A stretch of DNA of 50,749 bases from a virus. The position numbers were made by a program, and so were the translations under genes. The notes under the pieces are model-generated. The model was not told the DNA's origin. It searched no databases and worked only from the letters and a program-made list of their open reading frames with translations. Where the stretch lies: the IMG/VR virus record IMGVR_UViG_3300043015_003085, positions 1-50,749 of that record. One strand, 5' to 3'. The number at the start of each line of letters is the position of its first letter. The first letter of the stretch is position 1. Below are positions 25,684 through 33,386 of this stretch, in pieces.

Positions 25684-25942
25684 TGACACTTAAGTCTTTA
25701 ATTAAATTATCAAAACTTTTTTGGCAAAGTGTATTTTCTTTCGTGCTTAATACAATATCGACTTTGTTTTCAACATATTCTAGATTTTTCAATAAGTTTT
25801 CGCAATCTTTCTTTTCCCATGATGCTGGGAGAAGATCTTCATCTAAAAGTGCTGCTCTAAAATATTCTTTTGAATGAATAAGAGCAGCTTTAATAACGCC
25901 GAAGTCTTCGCGGTGAAAAAATACTTTTTTAAGTTTTGACAT
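25670..25942 (-). CDS. Hypothetical protein (90 aa)
   Basis: Not recognised. Helical and charged (FHREDFGVIKAALIHSKEYF, DCENLLKNLEYVENKVDIVL). It overlaps both neighbours by 13-14 bases in the small-gene operon, which is typical of phage early regions. Confidence 0.6.
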   Translation of the reverse strand: MSKLKKVFFHREDFGVIKAALIHSKEYFRAALLDEDLLPASWEKKDCENLLKNLEYVENKVDIVLSTKENTLCQKSFDNLIKDLSVNEEI

Positions 25943-26150
25943 TGTTATATGTTTCCAATTGATGTTTTAAGTGAAGTGAAAGTTTCTGTAAAGCTTTTAT
26001 GTCTTCTTTATCTTTTAGACTAAAGAACATTGTAATGAGATTTGCTTCTGGATAGTTATGATCCCACATTTCAAATTCAATGCCATAAGATTTTATTTCA
26101 AGTGAAAATGTTTTACAACCTTCAGATTTAATTTCAATATTTGAACTCAT
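25929..26150 (-). CDS. Hypothetical protein (73 aa)
   Basis: Not recognised. The frame is open to 26285, but the start is placed at ATG 26150 (MSSNIEIKSEG), since the longer version would overlap the preceding gene and encode an odd hydrophobic/basic tail. A small alpha/beta domain (TFSLEIKSYGIEFEMWDHNY) is followed by a helix. No strong Shine-Dalgarno is seen. Confidence 0.55.
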   Translation of the reverse strand: MSSNIEIKSEGCKTFSLEIKSYGIEFEMWDHNYPEANLITMFFSLKDKEDIKALQKLSLHLKHQLETYNNVKT

Positions 26151-26163
26151 ATATGTTTTAATA

Positions 26164-26520
26164 TTAAGTGAGAGGTAGATTATAATGTTCTGTATATATT
26201 TGACTCTGAACTTCTTTAAGTTTTTGAATTGTAATAAGTTGATTAAATAGCTCAGTATAATTGGTTTTATTAGCAATGGGAGCAATATAACATCTACGTT
26301 GCCAGATAGATTTCATTTTTTTAATTGCTTTTTTCTTTCTTAGTCTTTTATTTCCTTTTTCTTTTTTCATGTAAGATAAAAGAAAGTTTTTTCTAAATTC
26401 TTTCCATGTCAAAACACTTGATAAAGTTTCATAGTGTTTCTCAGATAAGAAAAAATCTTTTTGACGTGACATTAATTGTTGTAGAATATTTGATTTATAT
26501 TTATTTGTTATTGTTATCAT
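26164..26520 (-). CDS. Hypothetical basic protein (118 aa)
   Basis: Not recognised. Strongly basic in the middle (KKEKGNKRLRKKKAIKKMK), so it may bind nucleic acid. The start at 26520 overlaps the upstream gene by 20 bases; an internal ATG at 26472 is possible. Neither has a clear Shine-Dalgarno. Confidence 0.5.
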   Translation of the reverse strand: MITITNKYKSNILQQLMSRQKDFFLSEKHYETLSSVLTWKEFRKNFLLSYMKKEKGNKRLRKKKAIKKMKSIWQRRCYIAPIANKTNYTELFNQLITIQKLKEVQSQIYTEHYNLPLT

Positions 26521-27181
26521 TTAATTTAATTTTCATCAACAAAATTTCTATTTCATTGGCAATATCATATACTTTTACTAGTTCATCTGGAATTTCTCCG
26601 GCAAGTAAAGTCTCAGCGTCTTTTAAGTCATTTACTAAATCCCAACAAAGATGACAAAAACTCTTATTTATTTCTTTAACTACTTTGTTTTCGGCTTTTA
26701 GTACCTCTAGCTCACTTAAATCTTTCTCATGTTCTGTTTTATTATTGCTATTAGCAAAATATTTTTCTACATTTGAAGACACTTCTTGATCTGACATTTC
26801 TTTTATTTCTTCACATAACTTTTGTTCGAAAAGATCATCTGTTTCTAGAGGAGAATAATAAAGACCAAGATTACACTTTTCAATAATGTCTTTTACTTCT
26901 TCTAAAGTCCAAATAATTTTTGTATATAACATTCCTCTCTGTGAGCTAGTTATAACAAATTTATAAATTAGACTAGGCGCATCCATTACTAGACCTGGAG
27001 GGGCTTTAAAATCTTTTTGAAAGTTTTTTTCCCAAGACTTTACAGCACTTATAATCTTGCCTAAACTTTGACTTTTTTCTAATATTCTGTCCAGTCCCCA
27101 CGGATCTGTTTCAGCTAATTCTATCTGCCAAGTGTTTTCTTTGTTTCTTAGAAATTTTTTTATTTCTTTCACGTTGTTCAT
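26501..27181 (-). CDS. Hypothetical protein (226 aa)
   Basis: Not recognised. Charged, mostly helical, with one CHLCW motif (near residue 177) that is too isolated to call a zinc site. It starts 4 bases after the preceding stop in the small-gene operon driven from 27805-27833. Confidence 0.65.
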   Translation of the reverse strand: MNNVKEIKKFLRNKENTWQIELAETDPWGLDRILEKSQSLGKIISAVKSWEKNFQKDFKAPPGLVMDAPSLIYKFVITSSQRGMLYTKIIWTLEEVKDIIEKCNLGLYYSPLETDDLFEQKLCEEIKEMSDQEVSSNVEKYFANSNNKTEHEKDLSELEVLKAENKVVKEINKSFCHLCWDLVNDLKDAETLLAGEIPDELVKVYDIANEIEILLMKIKLNDNNNK

Positions 27182-27184
27182 AAC

Positions 27185-27652
27185 CTAAATCCACTTGTTA
27201 CAATCTGTACAACCATATCTTGTAGGAAAGCCTGGCCTTCTATCTTCAATTGTATTTTGATGAGCACATTTAGCTTTTGAAGTCTGTGTAGTATATGAAT
27301 ATTGCATATCTTCAGGGCTAGAGAAGTCTTGCAGTCCTTCCTTGTAACCTTTTACAAAAGATTGATATAGACTTTCTTTTACATCTTTTTCTGATAGATC
27401 AGACAGTTCTACAGTTCTATAATTGTCATGTAACCAAGTTTCAAACATAATAGGAATACTAACATCGTGATACTCTGTATTTAAGCCTCGATGATAACCT
27501 GCATTATAAGAATTGACTTCGTAATTAGACCACATTTTATAAAAAATACTTTCTTTTGAATAATTTGTAGATTGATATTTAATTTTCTTCAACAACTTTT
27601 TTAAGAATAGAGAAACTGTGTCTTTCTCTAGAACCATCAAACCACCAGACAT
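27185..27652 (-). CDS. Hypothetical protein with C-terminal zinc-ribbon-like cysteines (up to 155 aa)
   Basis: Not recognised. The C-terminal part has KCAHQNTIEDRRPG, then YGCTDCNKW, a Cys-x-His/Cys-x-x-Cys set that could bind zinc. The middle is helical (ESIFYKMWSNYEVNSYNAGY). The true start is uncertain: ATG 27652 would overlap the upstream gene by about 70 bases, ATG 27637 somewhat less, and ATG 27535 would give a 116-aa protein free of overlap. Confidence 0.55.
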   Translation of the reverse strand: MSGGLMVLEKDTVSLFLKKLLKKIKYQSTNYSKESIFYKMWSNYEVNSYNAGYHRGLNTEYHDVSIPIMFETWLHDNYRTVELSDLSEKDVKESLYQSFVKGYKEGLQDFSSPEDMQYSYTTQTSKAKCAHQNTIEDRRPGFPTRYGCTDCNKWI

Positions 27653-27779
27653 AGTGCCAGTTTGGGGTAATTTTTGTAATTATTCCAATATAACTTTCAT
27701 TAAAACCAATATGACTTACTAGATCACCTTCTTTAAGACTTTGATTGGAAATAGATTTGTCATAATAGAATATTGACAA
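27579..27779 (-). CDS. Small SH3-like barrel protein (66 aa)
   Basis: The pattern LKEGDLVSHIG...YIGIITKITPN...VWWFDGSRERHSFSILKKV is a clear member of the small GDLV/IG-T-V/W-DG/L-KV family common in T4-like phages. It starts with TTG at 27779, with promoter, Shine-Dalgarno and first codons identical to those of dnaE, as the first gene of the small-gene operon. Confidence 0.7.
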   Translation of the reverse strand: MSIFYYDKSISNQSLKEGDLVSHIGFNESYIGIITKITPNWHYVWWFDGSRERHSFSILKKVVEEN

Positions 27780-27823
27780 TTTATCACCTTTCTATGTTTT
27801 TTATATTATATACACATTATTTC
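27772..27823 (-). repeat. 52-bp direct repeat copy B (promoter/RBS/start of small-gene operon)
   Basis: Identical to 25201-25252. Both copies place TTG TCA AT in frame as the start of their gene. Confidence 0.95.
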
Positions 27824-27833
27824 ATATTTACAA
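27805..27833 (-). promoter_or_regulatory. Predicted early/middle promoter (TTGTAA-N17-TATAAT)
   Basis: On the minus strand TTGTAA (27833-27828), 17 bases, TATAAT (27810-27805). It drives the small-gene operon 27779-25277. Confidence 0.75.
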
Positions 27834-27858
27834 TATAGAGAATTATATAGGCTGAAAC

Positions 27859-28740
27859 ATGAATAGAAAAGAATTTACTAATCTTCTTCTCGAATGGCGA
27901 GAAAACTTTATTATTGAAAGAGGCTTGCCTCATGAAAAACTTGGAAAATTTGAAGGTATAATAAAATTTTCGGAGCTTGTAAGGAAAAACCCGAGTATCA
28001 TACCTATTGAGTTTGTTACGTTTAAGTTCAATCAAGAGAAAAAGCCTTTTTATCAAGATATTATAGCAAAGTATAGCTCTGAAGGGAGCAACAGAGAAGC
28101 TGTTTTAGATAACACAGAACAAAATAGACAAGCCATAGCAAAAGATTTAGAGGACGCAAATCTCATTGACAAAGTAAAGTCTAATCAAATATTAAATTCT
28201 TCAGACGCTGATATTGTTATAATACCTGAAGAAGGTGATATTTCTTCAGAAATAAATAAAGATTCAATGGGTAATACAATTTGGTCAATACATGATTTGT
28301 GGCACGCTTATTTACAAGATGTCATTAAATATAATTTTAAATCAAAACATGACCATAATGATTATTACTTGTTTTTAGAGTTTGTAATGCAAGCTCTTTC
28401 AACAGAAGACTATCCTCATTTTTTTGACTTTGTTGACGCTGATCCTTCGATATTCGCTTTTTTGTATTTGTTTATTATGGAATTTGATAGTCAAACAAAT
28501 GAATTTGATATTGAAAAATCAAATAATAACATTGATAAGCTAAAAGCTGACTTGCAAAATTTTGATCTATCAAACTATTTGAGCAAAGATGAATATCCTG
28601 ATTACTTAGAGAAAGAAACAATTGTAAATGTTGATTCTCTTATAGACACAATTAAAAATATAAACAAAAGTACTTGTGAGACTTTGCAACAAAAGATTTT
28701 TAATAAAAACAAAGAGATTAAATTAGAAATCATATCGTAA
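27859..28740 (+). CDS. Putative packaged protein with leader and IHDLWHAY motif (293 aa)
   Basis: Not recognised by family. The leader FTNLLLE|WRENFI (residues 6-18) has L10-L11-E12. Mid-protein there is IHDLWHAY (near residue 148), an H-D-x-x-H pattern that could bind a metal, followed by KHDHNDYYLF. The C-terminus is helical. It is an isolated plus-strand gene, divergent from the small-gene operon and convergent with the gene at 28742, 1 base apart with no terminator. Like the genes at 19248 and 20388 it is a leader-bearing plus-strand gene within a minus-strand early region. Confidence 0.7.
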   Translation: MNRKEFTNLLLEWRENFIIERGLPHEKLGKFEGIIKFSELVRKNPSIIPIEFVTFKFNQEKKPFYQDIIAKYSSEGSNREAVLDNTEQNRQAIAKDLEDANLIDKVKSNQILNSSDADIVIIPEEGDISSEINKDSMGNTIWSIHDLWHAYLQDVIKYNFKSKHDHNDYYLFLEFVMQALSTEDYPHFFDFVDADPSIFAFLYLFIMEFDSQTNEFDIEKSNNNIDKLKADLQNFDLSNYLSKDEYPDYLEKETIVNVDSLIDTIKNINKSTCETLQQKIFNKNKEIKLEIIS

Positions 28741-28741
28741 A

Positions 28742-28972
28742 TTAAAGATTGTAAAACGAATACAAGTTTTTTAGATAATCATCAGGACATTCAGAGATAT
28801 TACCATTTGACCAGAATATCCTAACTTTTTTAGAATGTCTTAATTGATGCAAGCCTTCTATTTCTTCTTCAGCATAAACGCTTACATTCGTTACTAAACC
28901 AATTAGACCAGTATGGTTAGGAAAAGCATGATTCATGCTGTGATAAGGAACAACTAGATCATATTTCTTCAT
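28742..28972 (-). CDS. Small SH3-like barrel protein, MKKYDLV family (76 aa)
   Basis: Begins MKKYDLVVPYHSMN, then GLIGLVTNVSV and KVRIFWSNGNISECPDDYL. It is a paralog of the protein at 25486, with the same start and the same C-terminal (S-x-G-x-x-x-x-P-x-D-Y) pattern. Its ATG overlaps the stop of the photolyase-like gene (ATGA). Confidence 0.68.
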   Translation of the reverse strand: MKKYDLVVPYHSMNHAFPNHTGLIGLVTNVSVYAEEEIEGLHQLRHSKKVRIFWSNGNISECPDDYLKNLYSFYNL

Positions 28973-30162
28973 ATAATTTCTTTACCTTCGATAAGTCTAA
29001 ATGTTCTTTTTTCATTAAACCGCATTACTTTACCATACTTGAGACGCATACTTTCAACACAACTTATGTAGTTATTAGGGCTTTGCGCATCATCTGTATG
29101 TTCGTTGAAAAACTGAATGAGTGTTTCCAATGATTGATATCCTCCGCCTAATCCCCAATAACATTCACCTGCAAACCACATACGCAATCGATTAGGCATC
29201 CATCTCTTTTCTTTACAACTTAAAACTTCAGCATTTAACAGCGAATTATTTGTTTGACTGCTAAACAACTCTTCTTTAGTAAACTCTGGCTGAAATGTAT
29301 TTTCTTTTAAGTTGTCTTGCGAAGCTTTATCTAATAAAGTTATGGACCATTGTTCAGCTGTATCAAACATAGACATATTTTTACTTCTTGCTTTTAAGAT
29401 GCTTATTTCTCTAAATGCTAGCTGTCTAAGCAGTGGAACCAAAACATTGTCTTTTTCAATAAACGGGGGAGCTAAGCTAAGAAGAATATGTGTAAGCTGC
29501 CTAGCATCAATTAGACCGTGATGCAATGCCGTAGATATTTGTGTGCTTCCGTTACGCATATTGCGAGTTGTACGATATGTGAGAATCTTTTCTTCTATTC
29601 GTTTCCAAAGACTTTTAACATAACTTTCAGTCTTTTCATATAGAGTCTTGTCAAGCTGATAAACTTCACCTAAACCGTCGAAAGACTTAACAAGCTCGTG
29701 ATCAAACTTAACCTCCTTGATGTCTTTTCTATTTTTAGCCCAATACACCCATCTGCTTTTTGCTGTCATTTTAAGACAAGAAGGGTCGTAAGAGTCACTA
29801 TCTATAACTTCTAAGCATACGTTTTCAATGTTTAGCGAATCTTTACCAAAGAGTGGCATATCATATAAGACTTTATCAATCTTGTTTCTCTGGCAGTAAT
29901 CTTGTATATCTTTTTCTGGATGCGCAGATTTAAGAATATAAAGGTTAAAGTTTAACTTTTCTTTTAAGGAGTAAGCAAAATGATTTAATGCTTCTTTATG
30001 CATTGATATGTCTGTAGACTTATATAAGTTTCTAGCTTCAGAAGACCAATACCAGTTTGAAGGATAAACAAAAGAAGCTTGGTCGTAGTTATCACATGCT
30101 GTTTTAACAAGAAGACTATTAAGTCTAAAACTATGATCTAAAACAACTAAACATTTAGACAT
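28969..30162 (-). CDS. Photolyase/cryptochrome-family protein (397 aa)
   Basis: The N-terminal Rossmann-like part (KCLVVLDHSFRLNSLLVKTA, KVLYDMPLFG) is followed by an all-helical FAD domain. Family-like blocks are STQISTALHHGLIDARQL (photolyase S-x-LS-x-L-x-G-IS-R), PLLRQLAFREISI (WREF region) and RWMPNRLRMWFAGECYWG (HNRLRM region). It would repair UV pyrimidine dimers using light, but divergence leaves the class and lesion open. It is short for the family, which is usually 450-500 residues. Shine-Dalgarno AAAGGC; promoter at 30185-30213. Confidence 0.68.
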   Translation of the reverse strand: MSKCLVVLDHSFRLNSLLVKTACDNYDQASFVYPSNWYWSSEARNLYKSTDISMHKEALNHFAYSLKEKLNFNLYILKSAHPEKDIQDYCQRNKIDKVLYDMPLFGKDSLNIENVCLEVIDSDSYDPSCLKMTAKSRWVYWAKNRKDIKEVKFDHELVKSFDGLGEVYQLDKTLYEKTESYVKSLWKRIEEKILTYRTTRNMRNGSTQISTALHHGLIDARQLTHILLSLAPPFIEKDNVLVPLLRQLAFREISILKARSKNMSMFDTAEQWSITLLDKASQDNLKENTFQPEFTKEELFSSQTNNSLLNAEVLSCKEKRWMPNRLRMWFAGECYWGLGGGYQSLETLIQFFNEHTDDAQSPNNYISCVESMRLKYGKVMRFNEKRTFRLIEGKEII

Positions 30163-30184
30163 TCAATAGCCTTTCTTTTTATTT

Positions 30185-30213
30185 ATTATACAATATTTTT
30201 ATCAATAATACAT
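30185..30213 (-). promoter_or_regulatory. Predicted early/middle promoter (ATGTAT-N17-TATAAT)
   Basis: On the minus strand ATGTAT (30213-30208), 17 bases, TATAAT (30190-30185), 22 bases before the photolyase-like gene. The -35 box differs at one position from the ATGTAA form. Confidence 0.55.
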
Positions 30214-31025
30214 TACTGAGTCTTTTCTATAACATACCTTTCATCATCTCTTTCACTAGACTCTTGGTAAGATAACCACTTTGTTCCTGCATAGTCTCTA
30301 AATTCGAGATGAGGTATAACCCAAAACAAGTTTCTGTCTTTAAGGTCTTTATAGAAAGGCCTCATAAAGACAACTTCAATATCAATGCCGTGATCTCTTT
30401 TTAGGAGAGCGGCTGCGGCCAAGTTAGCATCATATTTAGAGTCTCTTCTCTTTGCTTTTGTCTCAATATATTTGTCTTCGTCAGGCAAATAAAAATCTGG
30501 CGTATAAGATCTAATGTAACCGTTCATTTCAAACTGAAATGTTTTATGTTCGTAGATCCACTTTTTATTTGTCCAGTTGCAATATCTTGCAAAGTCTGCC
30601 TCTAAAGCACTCTTAAAAAAGAAGTTATCAGGTAAATCTCTTCTATAACCTGCTCTGGTTGTTCTAGGCATAGATATTTGACCTGATGATTGTGCATAGT
30701 TTCTACATGTTGTAGAACAATGCTTTGTTTCTCTTCCTACAGGACGCTCAAAGTCTTTCTTGCAGACAGGACAACTTTTTGTCACTCTTGTTAACTTGAC
30801 ACTGTCAACATAACACTCTTTTGTGCAAAACTGTTTATCGTCATTTTCCTTAACAATAAAGATGTTATTACACTTTATGCAGTTTCTTTTTTCAAGAGGA
30901 ATCTTTTTACTTTCATTAATTCCTCTATTTCTGCATTTTATGTTGCAGTATTTACTTTTTTCTGCTCTTGCAGCTGATACTTTATATTCTTTACCACATG
31001 TTTGGCAATTCTTTAATACTGGCAT
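30213..31025 (-). CDS. Zinc-ribbon PD-(D/E)XK endonuclease, possibly homing type (270 aa)
   Basis: Three successive zinc-binding modules (CQTCG...CNIKC, CIKCN...CTKEC, CPVCK...CSTTC) occupy about residues 8-115. A nuclease core follows with Glu in SALEADFARY, PD in SYTPDFYLP and E-x-K in YIETKAK, the PD-(D/E)XK signature. The zinc array plus this core resembles phage free-standing homing or resolvase-like endonucleases. The start is ATG 31025 because of an AGGAGG Shine-Dalgarno; the frame is open 11 codons further up. It lies just behind the epimerase with no promoter of its own, consistent with insertion into an existing operon. Confidence 0.75.
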   Translation of the reverse strand: MPVLKNCQTCGKEYKVSAARAEKSKYCNIKCRNRGINESKKIPLEKRNCIKCNNIFIVKENDDKQFCTKECYVDSVKLTRVTKSCPVCKKDFERPVGRETKHCSTTCRNYAQSSGQISMPRTTRAGYRRDLPDNFFFKSALEADFARYCNWTNKKWIYEHKTFQFEMNGYIRSYTPDFYLPDEDKYIETKAKRRDSKYDANLAAAALLKRDHGIDIEVVFMRPFYKDLKDRNLFWVIPHLEFRDYAGTKWLSYQESSERDDERYVIEKTQ

Positions 31026-31075
31026 AGTTCCTCCTTTTAGATAAATAGGGGAAACCACACCTTATATTGCCCAGT

Positions 31076-32065
31076 TTACACAACTTTTGGAAAATGACTT
31101 TCTAAATTAAAGCCATCCGCTTCAGCCTTGTCTAAGTGCAATAGTGGATTATAACCATCAGTTCGATCTAAGTTAAGACTGTCCCAAACTTCTTGGATGC
31201 CACTACGAAGACTATATTGAGGCTGCCAATTTGTTTGTTTACGAATCTTGTTTGATGAAAGCCTATGGTTACCAAGGTAATCAGTTTCGGGCTTCCACGT
31301 AAAAACCTCCTGCATGTCTAGACCACTAACTTCTTGCATGATATTAACAATATCGCGTGTTACGCAAGGAGTTTCTGCTGCAACATTAAAGTCATCTTGC
31401 CAAAGATCTTGAGAAATAACAGACATTACACCATCACAAAAGTCTTCAACATAAAGATAGTCTTTAACTTTAAGTGGATCAAGAAACATCTTAATGCTAT
31501 TTCGACCATTAAGAGCTGAATATAAACCTTTTGCAATAAGAGAGTTCATATCACCAATGCCACCAAATGCAAATAGTGGTCTAACAATATTCCACTTTTC
31601 ACACATACCACGAATAATATCTTCAGCAGCAACCTTTTGACAACCATAAAGTGTTGTTGGCTTTCTAGCAGAGTTTTCAACGATTTTATTTGTTTGATAC
31701 CTAGCAGTATCATAAATAACTGTTGTTCCTGTATAACAAACTGCTACATCACATGCATTTGCTGCGCGAACGATATTATGTGTTCCTGCAACATTACTTA
31801 ACGTAGAATCAGTAGAATTTAGTGCTACAACATCGGTTCCTACAACAGCAGCATTATGAATGACAACATCAATGTCTAGATCATAAAAAGCCCTAATCCA
31901 TGCTTGCTCGCTGTTATTATATACACAAGGCTCGTCGGTTCTTGGACGCCTACTAACAAAGTTTTTATAGTTATTTAGGGAAACAAACTCGTGACCAAAC
32001 TTTTCAATTGATTTAGGTAGGTTTCTACCAATAAAGCCACTTTCACCAGTAATAGCAATCTTCAT
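31076..32065 (-). CDS. NAD-dependent epimerase/dehydratase, extended SDR family (329 aa)
   Basis: The nucleotide-binding motif GESGFIGRN lies at 7-15 and the catalytic Tyr-x-x-x-Lys is in LYGCQKVAAED. NAAVVGTD and DYLYVEDFCDG are typical of the family. Substrates are usually nucleotide sugars (epimerisation, dehydration or reduction); which one is not determined here. It may modify the host surface or supply a sugar for phage DNA or a virion glycan. Length is normal. Shine-Dalgarno AAAAAGG; promoter 32085-32113. Confidence 0.88.
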   Translation of the reverse strand: MKIAITGESGFIGRNLPKSIEKFGHEFVSLNNYKNFVSRRPRTDEPCVYNNSEQAWIRAFYDLDIDVVIHNAAVVGTDVVALNSTDSTLSNVAGTHNIVRAANACDVAVCYTGTTVIYDTARYQTNKIVENSARKPTTLYGCQKVAAEDIIRGMCEKWNIVRPLFAFGGIGDMNSLIAKGLYSALNGRNSIKMFLDPLKVKDYLYVEDFCDGVMSVISQDLWQDDFNVAAETPCVTRDIVNIMQEVSGLDMQEVFTWKPETDYLGNHRLSSNKIRKQTNWQPQYSLRSGIQEVWDSLNLDRTDGYNPLLHLDKAEADGFNLESHFPKVV

Positions 32066-32084
32066 TTAATATCCTTTTTGATTT

Positions 32085-32113
32085 ATTATACAATACAAAA
32101 GTCTAATTTACAA
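32085..32113 (-). promoter_or_regulatory. Predicted early/middle promoter (TTGTAA-N17-TATAAT)
   Basis: On the minus strand TTGTAA (32113-32108), 17 bases, TATAAT (32090-32085). It overlaps the end of the glycosylase gene and drives the epimerase and endonuclease. Confidence 0.72.
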
Positions 32114-32903
32114 CACCAAATACTTGTCTTCCAGGCGACCAATGTGTTGTTCTTTTATCTGGTGTTTCTTCTTTAATAACTTGATTTCCTAGAGGATCAA
32201 TCTTTTTACTATAAACATTAAAAAAGTCAGTTGCTTCACCTTCTTCATTGTCAAAGTTTGTGTATGTTTTCAATGAAGCACCTTGACTTTTATATGACTC
32301 TCTTATCACATGTAGTATAGCTAGTTCTAACCTCATTAAGTCTTTATCTGAAAGATTACTTATTGTTGCATGAGGGTTAATTTTAGATAACCACAAACTT
32401 TCAGCTTTAATATAGTTTCCAACACCACTTATGATATTTTGCTTCATTAAAACTTCACATATATTTTTACTATCTCTCTTTCTCATAATTTGAACAAAGT
32501 TATGTGGAGGATTACTTAACATATCAGGTCCAATTGACTTAAGCTTTTTAACTAGCTCTTCTCTTGTTTTAACATGAAAAGTGCCAAAGTTTCTAATATC
32601 ATTAAAGTAAACGTGGTCATCTTCGACAAAGTTTATTTGTAGTCTAGAATGTTTCTTATTTACTCTTGACCAGCTTCCGGTCATACCTAAGGTATTAAAT
32701 ATGATATTCCTTTGAAGCTCAAACCAGATAAACTTTCCTTTACAATTAACTGATAAGACTTTTTGTCCATTTAAGTTATCTAAGTTATCAATTGGCTTCT
32801 TAAGATATCTTCCACTTAAGACATCTAAGTTTTTAATTGTTTTATTAGCGTAAAGCTTGTTAAGCTTATCAACATAAAGCTTTACTTCAGGTCCTTCTGG
32901 CAT
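32103..32903 (-). CDS. Formamidopyrimidine-DNA glycosylase/Nei family, zincless (266 aa)
   Basis: The processed N-terminus MPEGPEV gives catalytic Pro2 and Glu3; the conserved lysine is Lys57 in GKFIWFEL. The helix-two-turn-helix is ISGVGNYIKAESLW. The C-terminus lacks the four zinc-finger cysteines and instead ends RTTHWSPGRQ, like the zincless-finger forms (NEIL1-like, some plant and giant-virus enzymes). It removes oxidised bases and nicks the abasic site. The start at 32903 is fixed by the MPEGPEV rule, though the frame is open further up inside the neighbouring gene. It is last in a unit with the divergent ThyX and the deoxyribosyltransferase-like enzyme. Confidence 0.9.
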   Translation of the reverse strand: MPEGPEVKLYVDKLNKLYANKTIKNLDVLSGRYLKKPIDNLDNLNGQKVLSVNCKGKFIWFELQRNIIFNTLGMTGSWSRVNKKHSRLQINFVEDDHVYFNDIRNFGTFHVKTREELVKKLKSIGPDMLSNPPHNFVQIMRKRDSKNICEVLMKQNIISGVGNYIKAESLWLSKINPHATISNLSDKDLMRLELAILHVIRESYKSQGASLKTYTNFDNEEGEATDFFNVYSKKIDPLGNQVIKEETPDKRTTHWSPGRQVFGVVN

Positions 32904-32905
32904 TT

Positions 32906-33385
32906 TTACTCGATTGCTAGACTGTAAGGTTCCTCGTAAAGGCATCCATCTGCAAGACACCGACCAATATATTCCTGTAGCTCTTCAAAGCTAGTACATA
33001 CCTTAATTCCACTTCTTGCAAGCATTAGATTAAACTTAGCATTTGGCGGAAGACCTGCACAATAATAAATGATAGGCTTACCAAGCGCATAAGCATAACC
33101 TGCTTCCCAAATAGTTCCAATATCCTTATCACGAGTATTTACAAAAACAAAATCAGCCGTTTCAATATGATGAAGATTACCTTCAAAGGTCTGATCTTGA
33201 ACCTCTTTTGGTGCATTTGGCGGACAAACAAAGATCTGTCTTGGCGCTGCCATGTCAACACCTTCTAGGCCACCAAAATATCCTTCTAGTTGATCCAGCT
33301 CTTCAGCTGCTGCAGGTGAAAACCATCCGCTTGCAAGATACATTTTCCATTTGTGATCTTTAGGCATTAGAATCATATCAGTCAT
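32906..33385 (-). CDS. Nucleoside 2-deoxyribosyltransferase-like protein (159 aa)
   Basis: MYLASGWFSPAAAEELDQLE, then LHHIETADFVFVNTRDKDIG and TIWEAGYAYALGKPIIYY, are the strand-loop and E-x-G-Y-A blocks of the nucleoside deoxyribosyltransferase superfamily, with a catalytic-type Glu in WEAGYA. Members exchange or hydrolyse the base of deoxynucleosides or deoxynucleotides (for example DNPH1/Rcl). ATG 33385 is preferred because AAGGAG then sits 10 bases away; ATG 33394 would leave it too close. It lies between divergent ThyX and the DNA glycosylase. Confidence 0.78.
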   Translation of the reverse strand: MTDMILMPKDHKWKMYLASGWFSPAAAEELDQLEGYFGGLEGVDMAAPRQIFVCPPNAPKEVQDQTFEGNLHHIETADFVFVNTRDKDIGTIWEAGYAYALGKPIIYYCAGLPPNAKFNLMLARSGIKVCTSFEELQEYIGRCLADGCLYEEPYSLAIE

Positions 33386-33386
33386 A

